Source: Eubacterium sp.
GTDB taxonomy: Bacteria; Bacillota; Clostridia; Oscillospirales; Acutalibacteraceae
Length of the DNA stretch: 64,000 bases
NCBI GenBank assembly: GCA_017463985.1
Contig: JAFUEH010000025.1
Span: forward strand, 62,001-126,000
Reading direction: 5' to 3'
Shown: positions 39,427-47,376 of the stretch, in pieces
How positions within the stretch are numbered: the first letter of the stretch is position 1
How the letters are laid out: each line of letters begins with the position of its first letter
The notes under the pieces: model-generated
Seen by the model: only the letters and a program-made list of their open reading frames with translations
Told to the model about the DNA's origin: nothing
The model's database searches: none
Translations under genes and position numbers: made by a program

Positions 39427-41154
39427 ATGAAAAAGTTATTGATTTATTTAAAACATTATAAAAAAGAATCGGTTCTTGCGCCGCTGTTTAAAATGCTGGA
39501 GGCGTGCTTGGAGCTGATCGTGCCGTTGGTGGTAGCGTCGATCATTGACGACGGTATCCAAGGCGGCGATATGAAGCTGGTGCTGTCGCGCGCCGGCGTA
39601 TTACTGCTCCTCGCCGTGGTCGGCATGGTGGCGGCTATCAGCGCACAGTACTTTGCCGCGAAGGCGGCGACCGGTTTTGCAACAGAGGTACGCCATGCGC
39701 TGTTTGCCAAAATTCAGTCTTTTTCCTATTCCGAGCTGGACAGGCTTGGCGTGGCGACGCTGATCACCCGTATGACGAACGACGTGAATCAGGCGCAGAG
39801 TGCCGTCAATATGGTGCTGCGTCTGTTTTTGCGCTCGCCGTTTATTGTGGCAGGCGCTTTCGTCATGGCGCTGACGATCGATGTGAAGGCGAGCCTGATT
39901 TTCCTCGGGATCATTGTGCTGCTCAGTGCCGTGGTTTATGCGGTGATGAAAAAGACCTTTCCGATGTACAAGAACGTACAGAACACGCTGGACGGCGTCA
40001 CGCTGCTGACGCGTGAGAATCTGACTGGCGCCAGAGTGATCCGTGCCTTTACTGAGGAGGAGGGCGAGCTGGCGCGCTTTACGGAGCAAAATAACCTGCT
40101 GGCGCACCTGCAGCGCGTGGTCGGCCGACTATCCGCGTTGATGAATCCACTGACCTTTGTGATTGTGAATCTCGGCGTGATCGCGCTGATCCGCTACGGT
40201 GCTGTCAGTGTGGACGGCGGCCGGCTGTCACAGGGTAATGTAGTGGCGCTGTATAATTATATGAGCCAAATTCTGATTGAGCTGGTAAAATTTGCGAACC
40301 TGATCGTTACGATCACCAGAGGGTTTGCCTCCGGCGCGCGTATTGCGAAGGTGCTGGAGGAGAACAGCACGCTGCGGTTTGTTGACAGCGCGACGGTGGA
40401 GGATACGCATAAGGTACAGTTTGATCGGGTATCGCTGACCTATCAAGGCGCCGGCGAGGAGAGCCTCAGCAATATCAGCTTTTTCGCTGACAGAGGCGAT
40501 GTCATCGGTATTATCGGTCCTACCGGCAGCGGCAAAAGCTCGCTTGTTAACCTGATTCCGCATTATTATGACGCTACGCAGGGAACCGTTACGGTGAACG
40601 GCCGGAACGTGCAAAGCTACGACGTCAAGGCGCTGCGCGGCAAGATCGGCTTTGCGGCGCAAAAGGCAGTGCTGTTTTCCGGCACTGTGCGTGAAAATAT
40701 GCAGTGGGGTAAGGCGGACGCCACTGACGCAGAAATTGACGAAGCGCTGAAAATTGCGCAAATTTATGATACCGTCTATGCGAAGGAAGGCTTGGATACT
40801 GTCATTGAGCAGGGCGGCACGAACCTGTCCGGCGGCCAAAAGCAGCGCCTTGCCGTCGCGCGTGCGCTGGTGGCGAAACCGGAGATTATCGTCCTGGATG
40901 ACAGCGCCTCTGCGCTTGATTTTGCCACAGAGCGCGCCATGCGTGAGGCGATATTGCGCTTAGACTATCAGCCGACGCTGTTCATTGTTTCGCAGCGCTG
41001 CTCGTCTATTCTGACAGCAGATAAAATATTAGTGCTGGATGACGGCGAGCTGGTGGACATGGGAACCAACGAGGAACTGCTGTCGCGTTGCGCGCTGTAC
41101 CGCGAAATCTTCTATTCTCAATTTGAAAAGGAGGAGACAGTGCATGAGCAATAA
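39427..41154 (+). CDS. ABC exporter subunit 1 (degenerate ATP site)
   Basis: A 575-residue half-transporter: six membrane helices (residues about 10-310) fused to an ATPase. Walker A is GPTGSGKSS near 364, the signature is LSGGQKQ near 467, and the Walker B end reads VLDDSASALD near 491, with Asp in place of the catalytic Glu. In heterodimeric exporters of the TM287/288 and BmrCD type one subunit has exactly this change. It exports drugs, lipids or peptides; substrate unknown. Its stop overlaps the start of subunit 2 by 11 bases, so the two are made together. The ATG follows a promoter so closely that the message may be leaderless. Confidence 0.9.
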   Translation: MKKLLIYLKHYKKESVLAPLFKMLEACLELIVPLVVASIIDDGIQGGDMKLVLSRAGVLLLLAVVGMVAAISAQYFAAKAATGFATEVRHALFAKIQSFSYSELDRLGVATLITRMTNDVNQAQSAVNMVLRLFLRSPFIVAGAFVMALTIDVKASLIFLGIIVLLSAVVYAVMKKTFPMYKNVQNTLDGVTLLTRENLTGARVIRAFTEEEGELARFTEQNNLLAHLQRVVGRLSALMNPLTFVIVNLGVIALIRYGAVSVDGGRLSQGNVVALYNYMSQILIELVKFANLIVTITRGFASGARIAKVLEENSTLRFVDSATVEDTHKVQFDRVSLTYQGAGEESLSNISFFADRGDVIGIIGPTGSGKSSLVNLIPHYYDATQGTVTVNGRNVQSYDVKALRGKIGFAAQKAVLFSGTVRENMQWGKADATDAEIDEALKIAQIYDTVYAKEGLDTVIEQGGTNLSGGQKQRLAVARALVAKPEIIVLDDSASALDFATERAMREAILRLDYQPTLFIVSQRCSSILTADKILVLDDGELVDMGTNEELLSRCALYREIFYSQFEKEETVHEQ

Positions 41155-42898
41155 AGAGGTTCTTCGGCGCGTTTTCTCCTACGTCGGCCGCTATAAGATC
41201 TACTTGCTGCTGTCGGTGCTGTTTTCGCTGGTGAGCGTTGCCGGTACGCTGTATGTACCGGTGCTGATCGGCAAGGCCATCGACTGTATTGTCGGCGTGC
41301 ATCAGGTGGATTTCAGCGGTGTAGCGCTGCGCCTGCTGCAGATCGGCGTCATCATTGCCGTAGCCGCGCTGGCGCAGTGGCTGATGAATGCGTGTAATAA
41401 TAAAATTACATTTAATGTGGTGCGCGATATGCGCGCGCGTGCCTTTTGCAAGATTGAACGTTTGCCGATCAGCTATCTTGACGCGCATCCCTCCGGCGAA
41501 ATCGTATCGCGCGTGATTGCCGATGTAGATCAGTTTGCCGACGGCCTTTTGATGGGCTTTACACAATTTTTTACCGGTGTGATAACAATCTTGGGAACGC
41601 TGGCGTTTATGCTGTCGATCAATCTTTGGATCACCGTTGTGGTGGTGCTGGTAACGCCGCTCAGCTTTCTGCTGGCGCGCTTTATCGCTAAAAAGACCTA
41701 TAAGATGTTCCGCCTGCAAAGTGAAACAAGAGGGGAGCAGACGGCTTTCATTGACGAGATGATCGGCAATCAAAAAACGGTGGAGGCTTATGCGCACGGC
41801 GACGAGAATTTAAAAACCTTTGATGAGATCAACGAACGGCTCGGCAGGTATTCGCTGCGCGCCGTGTTCTATTCGTCGATCACGAATCCCGGTACGCGCT
41901 TTGTGAACGCGATCGTATATGCGGCCGTGGCGCTGTTCGGCGCATTGCTGGCTGTCAAAACCGATCAGCAGGCGATCACCGTCGGCGTGCTGACCTCCTT
42001 CTTGGCTTATGCTAATCAGTATACAAAGCCGTTTAATGAGATCAGCGGTGTGGTGACCGAGCTGCAGAACGCCTTTGCCTGTGCCGCGAGGCTGTTTACA
42101 TTGCTGGAGGAAGCGGAGGTGCCGCCGGATCCGGAAGGCGCGTTAGCGCTGAAAGAGGTGGACGGCGCCCTGCAGCTGGAGCACGTGTATTTTTCCTATA
42201 CCGAGCAGCAACGGCTGATCGAGGACTTTAATCTGTCGGTCAAGCCCGGTCAACGTGTTGCCATTGTCGGGCCGACAGGCTGCGGCAAGACCACGCTGAT
42301 CAACCTGCTGATGCGCTTTTATGACATCCGCAGCGGCAGCATCACGCTGGACGGACACCCCTATGACCGTATCACCGCCCGTTCGCTGCGCGAAAGCTAC
42401 GGTATGGTACTGCAGGAGACTTGGCTGCAAGCCGGTACCGTGCGTGATAATATTCGGCTCGGCAATCCGGATGCCAGCGAGGAGGAGGTCATTGACGCTG
42501 CCAAGCGTGCGCACGCTCACTCCTTTATCCGGCGTTTGCCGGAGGGCTATGATACCGTGCTCGGTGAGGACGGCAGCGCTTTGTCGCAGGGACAGCGGCA
42601 GCTGCTGTGCATCGCCCGTCTGATGCTGTGCCGTCCGCAGATGCTGATTTTAGACGAGGCAACCTCATCGATCGATACACGAACGGAAATACGGATTCAA
42701 AAGGCGTTTGCTGCGCTGATGGAGGGCAAAACGACCTTCATCGTAGCGCACCGGCTCGCGACAATCAAGGAGGCGGACGTCATTCTGGTGATGAAGGACG
42801 GCCGGATCATCGAGCAGGGAACGCATCAAGAGCTGCTCCGTCGGCAGGGCTTTTATTACGAATTATATCATTCCCAATTCCCGACAGGTGTGCGGTGA
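41144..42898 (+). CDS. ABC exporter subunit 2 (catalytic)
   Basis: A 584-residue half-transporter, start ATG 41144 behind AAGGAGGAG. Six membrane helices (about 15-310) precede the ATPase with Walker A GPTGCGKTT near 376, Walker B LDEATSSID near 503 with the catalytic Glu present, and a variant signature LSQGQRQ near 480. The variant signature here and the missing Glu in subunit 1 lie on the same composite ATP site in the dimer, so one site is inactive and the other active. A TetR regulator follows and may control the pair. Confidence 0.92.
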   Translation: MSNKEVLRRVFSYVGRYKIYLLLSVLFSLVSVAGTLYVPVLIGKAIDCIVGVHQVDFSGVALRLLQIGVIIAVAALAQWLMNACNNKITFNVVRDMRARAFCKIERLPISYLDAHPSGEIVSRVIADVDQFADGLLMGFTQFFTGVITILGTLAFMLSINLWITVVVVLVTPLSFLLARFIAKKTYKMFRLQSETRGEQTAFIDEMIGNQKTVEAYAHGDENLKTFDEINERLGRYSLRAVFYSSITNPGTRFVNAIVYAAVALFGALLAVKTDQQAITVGVLTSFLAYANQYTKPFNEISGVVTELQNAFACAARLFTLLEEAEVPPDPEGALALKEVDGALQLEHVYFSYTEQQRLIEDFNLSVKPGQRVAIVGPTGCGKTTLINLLMRFYDIRSGSITLDGHPYDRITARSLRESYGMVLQETWLQAGTVRDNIRLGNPDASEEEVIDAAKRAHAHSFIRRLPEGYDTVLGEDGSALSQGQRQLLCIARLMLCRPQMLILDEATSSIDTRTEIRIQKAFAALMEGKTTFIVAHRLATIKEADVILVMKDGRIIEQGTHQELLRRQGFYYELYHSQFPTGVR

Positions 42899-42911
42899 TT
42901 TTGGAAATTGT

Positions 42912-42946
42912 AAAAAAGTATGCTGTCAGCATACTTTTTTCTTTTT
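42912..42946 (+). terminator. Intrinsic terminator of ABC operon
   Basis: AGTATGC (42917-42923), loop TGTCA, GCATACT (42929-42935), followed by a T-rich run; an A-run precedes it. Confidence 0.88.
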
Positions 42947-42951
42947 GACAC

Positions 42952-42980
42952 TTGTATAATTTTTTTGAATGTGTTATAAT
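42952..42980 (+). promoter_or_regulatory. Promoter of TetR gene
   Basis: TTGTAT (42952-42957), 17 bases, TATAAT (42975-42980), with start near 42987 and ATG at 43006. A TTGACA at 42945-42950 is too far from this -10 box but may add to recognition. Confidence 0.65.
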
Positions 42981-43005
42981 ACCGAAAAATGAAGGGGTGA
43001 TTAAT

Positions 43006-43578
43006 ATGGCTAAGGAGTCGGCTTGCACCGTCAAAACGAAAAAGAAAATGGCCGCGGCATTAAAACGGCTGATGGTGGATAATGCTTTTGAAAAAATAAC
43101 GGTTTCCGAGATCACCGATGCCTGTCAGCTGCATCGCCAGACATTTTATTACCATTTTCAAGATCGCTATGAGCTGTTGGACTGGCTGCTGTATAATGAG
43201 CTGATCGAGCCGTTCGTCACGGATATCAGCCTGGATAATATCTATAGCCATTTTTATCAGCTTTTGGATACCATGTATCGTGATAAGCAGTTTTATCAGA
43301 ATGCACTGAAAATCAATATGAGCGATCTGATCAATTATATCAGCGGCGTTTCCAAAACGCAGTTTACCCTCGTGATCTCACAGCTGCGCCAAGAGCATGA
43401 CCTGTTATCCAGCAGCGAGGCGGATATGGTGTTTGGTGAGTTCTTCGGCTATGGTCTTGCCGGCGTTGTGCTGAACTGGGTGCAGGGCGGTATGGAGGAA
43501 ACACCTGACAAGATGGCGATGAAGGTCAGAATGATCTCCGAAATGTGTAAGGAGATTGAAGCCCGCCGCGATAAATAA
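43006..43578 (+). CDS. TetR/AcrR family regulator
   Basis: A 190-residue regulator; ATG 43006 follows GGGGTGAT. Residues about 10-60 form the TetR helix-turn-helix (KKMAAALKRLMVDNAFEKIT, ITDACQLHRQTFYYHFQDRY), the rest a helical ligand domain. The short DhaS-like type lacks a recognisable ligand motif. It follows the ABC exporter, and regulators in this position often repress an efflux pump and respond to its substrate; that link is inferred since it has its own promoter and terminator. Confidence 0.9.
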   Translation: MAKESACTVKTKKKMAAALKRLMVDNAFEKITVSEITDACQLHRQTFYYHFQDRYELLDWLLYNELIEPFVTDISLDNIYSHFYQLLDTMYRDKQFYQNALKINMSDLINYISGVSKTQFTLVISQLRQEHDLLSSSEADMVFGEFFGYGLAGVVLNWVQGGMEETPDKMAMKVRMISEMCKEIEARRDK

Positions 43579-43612
43579 CGGACGCGGTGCTTCCTTAGTG
43601 TATGAACAACGT

Positions 43613-43643
43613 GAGAGGTGAGCTTATTCACCTCTCTTTTTTT
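43613..43643 (+). terminator. Intrinsic terminator
   Basis: GAGAGGTGA (43613-43621), 6-base loop, TCACCTCTC (43628-43636), then seven Ts. Confidence 0.92.
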
Positions 43644-43654
43644 GCGGAATTATG

Positions 43655-43681
43655 TGACCGTTTGGGTTCTTCAATCGTTTA
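43655..43681 (+). promoter_or_regulatory. Candidate ECF-type promoter
   Basis: TGACCG (43655-43660), 15 bases, CGTTTA (43676-43681) ahead of the ECF sigma gene resembles the TGAAAC/CGTA-type promoters of Firmicutes ECF sigma factors, so the operon may be read by its own sigma. No sigma-A style promoter is seen in this gap. Confidence 0.4.
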
Positions 43682-43702
43682 GTTAATGAAGGGAGGGAGA
43701 CG

Positions 43703-44173
43703 ATGCATACCATAGAGGAAATCTATGACAGCTATGCGGCCATGCTATATAAAATCGCCTTTACGTATTTCGCCAATGCGGATGACAGTGAGGACGCCGT
43801 GCAAGAGGTGTTTGTGAAGTACTTGAAAAAAGCGCCTTCATTTCAGGACGAGCAGCATGAGCGCGCCTGGCTGATCCGCGTAACGCAGCGCCAGTGTCTG
43901 GATATGCTGAAGGCTCCCTCGCGCCTTCATACCGCGCTCGACGACGAAACACTGTTGGCGCATGAGGAGGATCGGGAGCTGAAGCTGGCGGTGCTGCACC
44001 GGCTGAATGCTCTGCCGCCAAAATACAAGACCGCCGTCGTGCTGCATTATTATTACGGCTATACGGTGCGTGAAATAGCGCAAATCCTGAAAATCAGTCA
44101 ATCCGCAGTGAAAATGCGCCTAAAACGCAGCAGAGAGCAGCTACAATTAGAATGGGAGAGTGAAGAGCTGTGA
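43703..44173 (+). CDS. ECF-type RNA polymerase sigma factor
   Basis: A 156-residue sigma factor with only regions 2 and 4. Region 2 (residues about 8-70) has YKIAFTYFANADDSEDAVQE and RAWLIRVTQRQCLDML; region 4 (about 95-150) has LPPKYKTAVVLHYYYGYTVR and ISQSAVKMRLKRSREQL. It directs RNA polymerase to a small set of promoters, usually envelope-stress genes. The next gene starts on a GTGA overlap and encodes a membrane protein of the anti-sigma type, so the sigma is probably held inactive until a signal arrives. GGGAGGGAG precedes the ATG. Confidence 0.92.
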   Translation: MHTIEEIYDSYAAMLYKIAFTYFANADDSEDAVQEVFVKYLKKAPSFQDEQHERAWLIRVTQRQCLDMLKAPSRLHTALDDETLLAHEEDRELKLAVLHRLNALPPKYKTAVVLHYYYGYTVREIAQILKISQSAVKMRLKRSREQLQLEWESEEL

Positions 44174-45393
44174 AGCAAAAGGAACTGAAGGCGGCGCTCG
44201 ACGCCGTTACCCCTGACAACTATATGAAAACGAGAATCACCGCGCAGACCACGGAACGGACGCGTGGTGTAAAGCCAAAACGGCTGAGGGTAAAAGCCTT
44301 GGTGGCCGTCGCGCTGTGCTTGGTCTTGACGGTCGGCGTGATCGGTTATGACTTATACGGACATCGCACCGTCGTACCGGAGGAAACGGTAGCGCCGTCG
44401 GGTATGCTTTTTGCTGACGGCAGAATACCGGGCGGTATGATTTATGCCTACGCAGAGGAAGGCGTAGAAAAGGAGACGGCACTGAATACAGACGGGATCA
44501 ATATTCCGGGGAATTTTCATATCGCCTTCTTCCGTAAGGCGGGTCTTTCGGAAGAGGAAATTGAACGCGCTTCACAGGCGTTATATGACAGCATGGAGCT
44601 GACCGGACCGTCGGATGTCGATTTTCCGAACGGTGCCTTTATCGGTCATGACGACAATGAAGCGATAGAGCGGCGTACCTTTATGGAGGGTTCCTTCCGA
44701 TTGGATTTGACGGAGGAGGAGCTGGCGCACCTGGCTTCGATCCACTTCTACGGTGAAAACGAATGGATGCAATTCTTCTACGATTCACCGTCGGAGTTCT
44801 ACGGTGACGCACTGCGCCTTGACGGAACGCCGCAAGAACCGGATTATGCCAACCAGACAGCTGACTTTGAAATGAGCGGTGAGCATTACCGCAGAAATGT
44901 GCAGTATTATTATCAACTGCTTCGCGAGGAGGGCTTTGAGGACGCCGATCGGAGGAGCGCCGTCAGATTTTTTTATCAAACCAAAGACTATCCGGCACCT
45001 TCGTTTAGCGATATGCTGGTCGAGAATCCTGATTTTGTGATCAGTGATTTAAAGGATGTACTGCATTTTGAGGTGTATTTTACGGACGGCAGCTATACAG
45101 AAACCGTGGTGCAGGTAACCTTCGATGAGAACGGCTATATGAATATTGCTCCTTCTTTGTGCCGCTATGTCACCGCAGAGGAACAAACGGAGGTCGCCAC
45201 AGAAGCCTTGACCGAAGAGGTCACAGTATCTGAGACGGAAGCTGTGACAGAGGCAGTACCGCCCGAGGAGGCTGCCGCAGCAGAGGAACGTACGGAGGAG
45301 ACCGCGGATAGCGAACCGACAGTTGCTGAGGAACCGCAGTTGCCTGCGCCGTCAGTTGACGATAGCGTCAATCAGACGCAGAAAGTGGGCTGA
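44170..45393 (+). CDS. Membrane anti-sigma-like protein
   Basis: A 407-residue protein starting at GTG 44170, overlapping the sigma stop. Residues 1-42 are a short basic cytoplasmic part that could hold the sigma factor; one membrane span follows (about 43-64, VKALVAVALCLVLTVGVIGY); the remainder is outside the cell. The outer part (about 70-330) is acidic with no known catalytic motif. The last 70 residues are a Thr/Glu/Ala/Pro-rich tail with TEEVT- and TEAV-type repeats, a likely wall-spanning spacer. It resembles DUF4179-type anti-sigma proteins only in layout. Confidence 0.75.
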   Translation: MKQKELKAALDAVTPDNYMKTRITAQTTERTRGVKPKRLRVKALVAVALCLVLTVGVIGYDLYGHRTVVPEETVAPSGMLFADGRIPGGMIYAYAEEGVEKETALNTDGINIPGNFHIAFFRKAGLSEEEIERASQALYDSMELTGPSDVDFPNGAFIGHDDNEAIERRTFMEGSFRLDLTEEELAHLASIHFYGENEWMQFFYDSPSEFYGDALRLDGTPQEPDYANQTADFEMSGEHYRRNVQYYYQLLREEGFEDADRRSAVRFFYQTKDYPAPSFSDMLVENPDFVISDLKDVLHFEVYFTDGSYTETVVQVTFDENGYMNIAPSLCRYVTAEEQTEVATEALTEEVTVSETEAVTEAVPPEEAAAAEERTEETADSEPTVAEEPQLPAPSVDDSVNQTQKVG

Positions 45394-45476
45394 AGCATCT
45401 GCTGAAACAGCAAAAAACAGCAAAAAAATATATGCAACGGTTGTTACCGATTTGTCATAAGATTACACAATATTTA

Positions 45477-45509
45477 GAACGGAAGGTGATGTTTTTTCAC
45501 CTTCCGTTC
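45477..45509 (+). terminator. Intrinsic terminator
   Basis: GAACGGAAGGTGA (45477-45489) and TCACCTTCCGTTC (45497-45509) form a perfect 13-bp stem with a T-rich loop; the T-tract after it is short. Ends the sigma/anti-sigma operon. Confidence 0.85.
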
Positions 45510-45529
45510 TTGCTTTCGGCATAATTTGT

Positions 45530-45558
45530 TTGACAAACGCATCTATTTGTGGTATAGT
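45530..45558 (+). promoter_or_regulatory. Promoter of secreted cysteine hydrolase gene
   Basis: TTGACA (45530-45535), 17 bases, TATAGT (45553-45558). Start near 45565 leaves a long leader of about 127 bases before ATG 45692. Confidence 0.87.
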
Positions 45559-45591
45559 TTTCGAGTTCGCGTCAAAAGGAATTAACCACGT

Positions 45592-45666
45592 AGGACATCA
45601 GACAAACGATTGGTTACAAGTTTGTAACCTGTTTTGCTTCCGGTTATTTTCGGTTTGTCATGTCCT
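45592..45666 (+). ncRNA. Folded 5' leader, candidate cis-regulatory RNA
   Basis: AGGACAT (45592-45598) pairs with ATGTCCT (45660-45666), GACAAAC (45601-45607) with GTTTGTC (45653-45659), and inside them GGTTACA (45612-45618) with TGTAACC (45623-45629). This gives a 14-bp closing stem with a 2-base bulge and a junction. Just downstream CTCC and AAT (45665-45672) can pair with ATT and GGAG (45678-45684), which is the ribosome site. The fold matches no riboswitch class I know. Confidence 0.6.
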
Positions 45667-45691
45667 CCTAATTAATGATTGGAGACAGAAA

Positions 45692-46498
45692 ATGAAAAAA
45701 ATACTATCCTGCATGATGGCGGTGGTGATGCTGCTGACAGCGTCGTTCACCGGCACGTATGCGTATGCTGCAGAAAAGCCGACGGCAGAGGAGGTACTGG
45801 CAGAAATCCAGACGCAGACGGGCTTTGTCAGCGGCGAGACCGCTTATATTACCGGTAACTGCTACGCCTTTGTAGCGGCGGTATGCGAGCGGCTTTACGG
45901 TGTAACCTATTACGGCGAGGGGCTGTATGACAGCTATAAATGCTATCATCGCTCCGGTAATTATTACACGGTGGCAGAAATGACGACCGGTAATTCGCTG
46001 AACAGTGAAACGGTCGAGGCTATGAAGGCCTTCTTTTTAGAAAACGCTTATCCCGGTGATGTTGTCCATTACGGCAGACCGGGTGGCGGTACGCACACCT
46101 TTATGGTGCAGAGCGTGGATGAAGAAAAGTTAACGGTGTTTCAGGCCAACTGGCCGCGCAAGGATATGCCTTATGCCGCGTGCCATATTGACGAAATTTA
46201 TTGGGACAGCCTGGCAGAGAACGAAAAAAGCGTTTATAATGAGGACGGAAGCCTCTATTCCATGAACGAGATCTTTGCCAACAGAATGCGCGGCGGCGCG
46301 ATCGGTATCTCAGTGAACCGCTTCGGCGGCTATGAGGAGCTGTACAGTCTGCCTGCTCCGACGCTGACGAAGGAACAGCAGCAGTGCCTCGAGGAGGCGG
46401 TTGCCGTGAAGGAAGAGCTGCAGCTGTCAGAGCTTCTTCCGTCAAAAAATGCGAACAATGCTACGATGTATAATGAACGCGGACTGTTGGTTTCCTGA
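45692..46498 (+). CDS. Secreted CHAP/NlpC-like cysteine hydrolase
   Basis: A 268-residue protein with signal peptide (MKKILSCMMAVVMLLTASF, ending AYA-A near residue 27). The mature part has GNCYAFVAAVCERLYG, a Cys in a helix start, and PGDVVHYGRPGGGTHTFMV, a His at a strand, the layout of CHAP/NlpC-P60 peptidoglycan hydrolases. The rest has no known domain, and no wall-binding repeat is present. Start ATG 45692 is preferred over the upstream reading frame because it begins the signal peptide and has GGAG before it. Preceded by a folded leader that may control translation. Confidence 0.75.
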   Translation: MKKILSCMMAVVMLLTASFTGTYAYAAEKPTAEEVLAEIQTQTGFVSGETAYITGNCYAFVAAVCERLYGVTYYGEGLYDSYKCYHRSGNYYTVAEMTTGNSLNSETVEAMKAFFLENAYPGDVVHYGRPGGGTHTFMVQSVDEEKLTVFQANWPRKDMPYAACHIDEIYWDSLAENEKSVYNEDGSLYSMNEIFANRMRGGAIGISVNRFGGYEELYSLPAPTLTKEQQQCLEEAVAVKEELQLSELLPSKNANNATMYNERGLLVS

Positions 46499-46517
46499 CA
46501 GTCCGTATTCATTTTGC
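46480..46517 (+). terminator. Probable terminator overlapping stop codon
   Basis: CGGACTGT (46480-46487) pairs with ACAGTCCG (46498-46505) around a 10-base loop, followed by the T-rich TATTCATTTTG. The stem includes the stop codon of the hydrolase gene. Confidence 0.6.
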
Positions 46518-46598
46518 ACAAGTGAAATGCGCCAAAGTGGACAAAAAAGGACAATTTCGACAGGAAAAAAGTTTTTTCATATTAATTTGATAAAATGC

Positions 46599-46627
46599 TT
46601 GACATTGAATGGTCAATTGTTTATAAT
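46599..46627 (+). promoter_or_regulatory. Promoter of rpsU
   Basis: TTGACA (46599-46604), 17 bases, TATAAT (46622-46627), a full consensus match as expected for a ribosomal protein gene. Confidence 0.92.
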
Positions 46628-46647
46628 CTATGCGAAAAATAAATAAA

Positions 46648-46665
46648 CCCCCGACGGTTCGGAGG
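46648..46665 (+). promoter_or_regulatory. Leader hairpin over the rpsU ribosome site
   Basis: CCCCCGA (46648-46654) can pair with TCGGAGG (46659-46665) with one mismatch and a 4-base loop, covering the first half of the GGAGGGAGGG ribosome site. It could tune S21 synthesis. Confidence 0.5.
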
Positions 46666-46676
46666 GAGGGAAATAA

Positions 46677-46853
46677 ATGAGTCAGGTAAAAGTAAAAGAA
46701 AATGAGTCTCTTGACAGCGCTCTCAGAAGATTTAAGCGCCAGACCTCTCGCGATGGTATCATCCAGGAGGTAAGAAAAAGAGAACATTACGAAAAGCCGT
46801 CCGTCGCTCGCAAAAAGAAGAGCGAGGCTGCTCGTAAAAGAAAGTATAAGTAA
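46677..46853 (+). CDS. rpsU: 30S ribosomal protein S21
   Basis: A 58-residue protein reading [20 protein letters not shown] at the start, then a continuous basic helical chain with REHYEKPS and an Arg/Lys-rich end ([15 protein letters not shown]). This is the standard S21 of Firmicutes. It sits on the 30S platform near the 3' end of 16S rRNA and helps start translation. ATG 46677 follows GGAGGGAGGG; it has its own consensus promoter and terminator, so it is a single-gene unit here. Confidence 0.97.
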   Translation: MSQVKVKENESLDSALRRFKRQTSRDGIIQEVRKREHYEKPSVARKKKSEAARKRKYK

Positions 46854-46859
46854 AAAGAT

Positions 46860-46882
46860 GGGCGACTTTTGTCGCCCTTTTT
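46860..46882 (+). terminator. Terminator of rpsU
   Basis: GGGCGAC (46860-46866), loop TTTT, GTCGCCC (46871-46877), five Ts. Confidence 0.93.
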
Positions 46883-46904
46883 ACCTGTTTAGAGGAATGA
46901 TAGT

Positions 46905-47339
46905 ATGAAAATATTAGTCTTAAACGGCCCTAATCTCAACATGACCGGTATCCGCAAAAAGGATATTTACGGTGCGGAAACGTTGGAGGATATTAACCGC
47001 GAGCTGCAGGCCTACGGCGCGGCGAAGGGAGTGGAGCTGGCTTTTTTTCAGTCTAATCACGAGGGCGCGATCATTGACGCCATTCAGGAAAGCCGTAACC
47101 TGTACGACGGCGTGGTGATCAACGCCGGCGCCTATACGCATTATAGCTATGCGATCCGTGACGCGATCGAAGCGGTGGCCGATTATCTGCCGTTTGTGGA
47201 GGTACATATCAGCGACATCCATCAGCGCGAGGATTTCAGAAAGAACTCGGTGATCACCGATGTCTGTGTGCGCCAAATTTCAGGCTACGGCAAAGATAGT
47301 TATAAAATGGGTATTGATTTATTAACAGAAATACTGTAA
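46905..47339 (+). CDS. aroQ: 3-dehydroquinate dehydratase, type II
   Basis: A 144-residue enzyme of the normal type II length. It removes water from 3-dehydroquinate in the shikimate pathway. Family stretches are all present: [17 protein letters not shown] with the catalytic Tyr, [28 protein letters not shown], and [14 protein letters not shown] with the His near residue 101. It is followed by efp after 37 bases; this aroQ-efp order is common in Clostridia and Bacilli (often with a peptidase between, missing here). Confidence 0.96.
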   Translation: MKILVLNGPNLNMTGIRKKDIYGAETLEDINRELQAYGAAKGVELAFFQSNHEGAIIDAIQESRNLYDGVVINAGAYTHYSYAIRDAIEAVADYLPFVEVHISDIHQREDFRKNSVITDVCVRQISGYGKDSYKMGIDLLTEIL

Positions 47340-47376
47340 AATAAGGTGTAATAATTCACAATGGAGGTATAATGAT

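Noticed and set aside
45559..45691. Folded leader as a c-di-GMP or c-di-AMP riboswitch
   Set aside because: The conserved words of these classes are not present. It is reported only as an unassigned structured leader.
46564..46578. GAAAAAAGTTTTTTC palindrome as a terminator
   Set aside because: The stem is all A-T apart from its ends with a one-base centre, too weak to end transcription; the hairpin at 46480-46505 is the better candidate.
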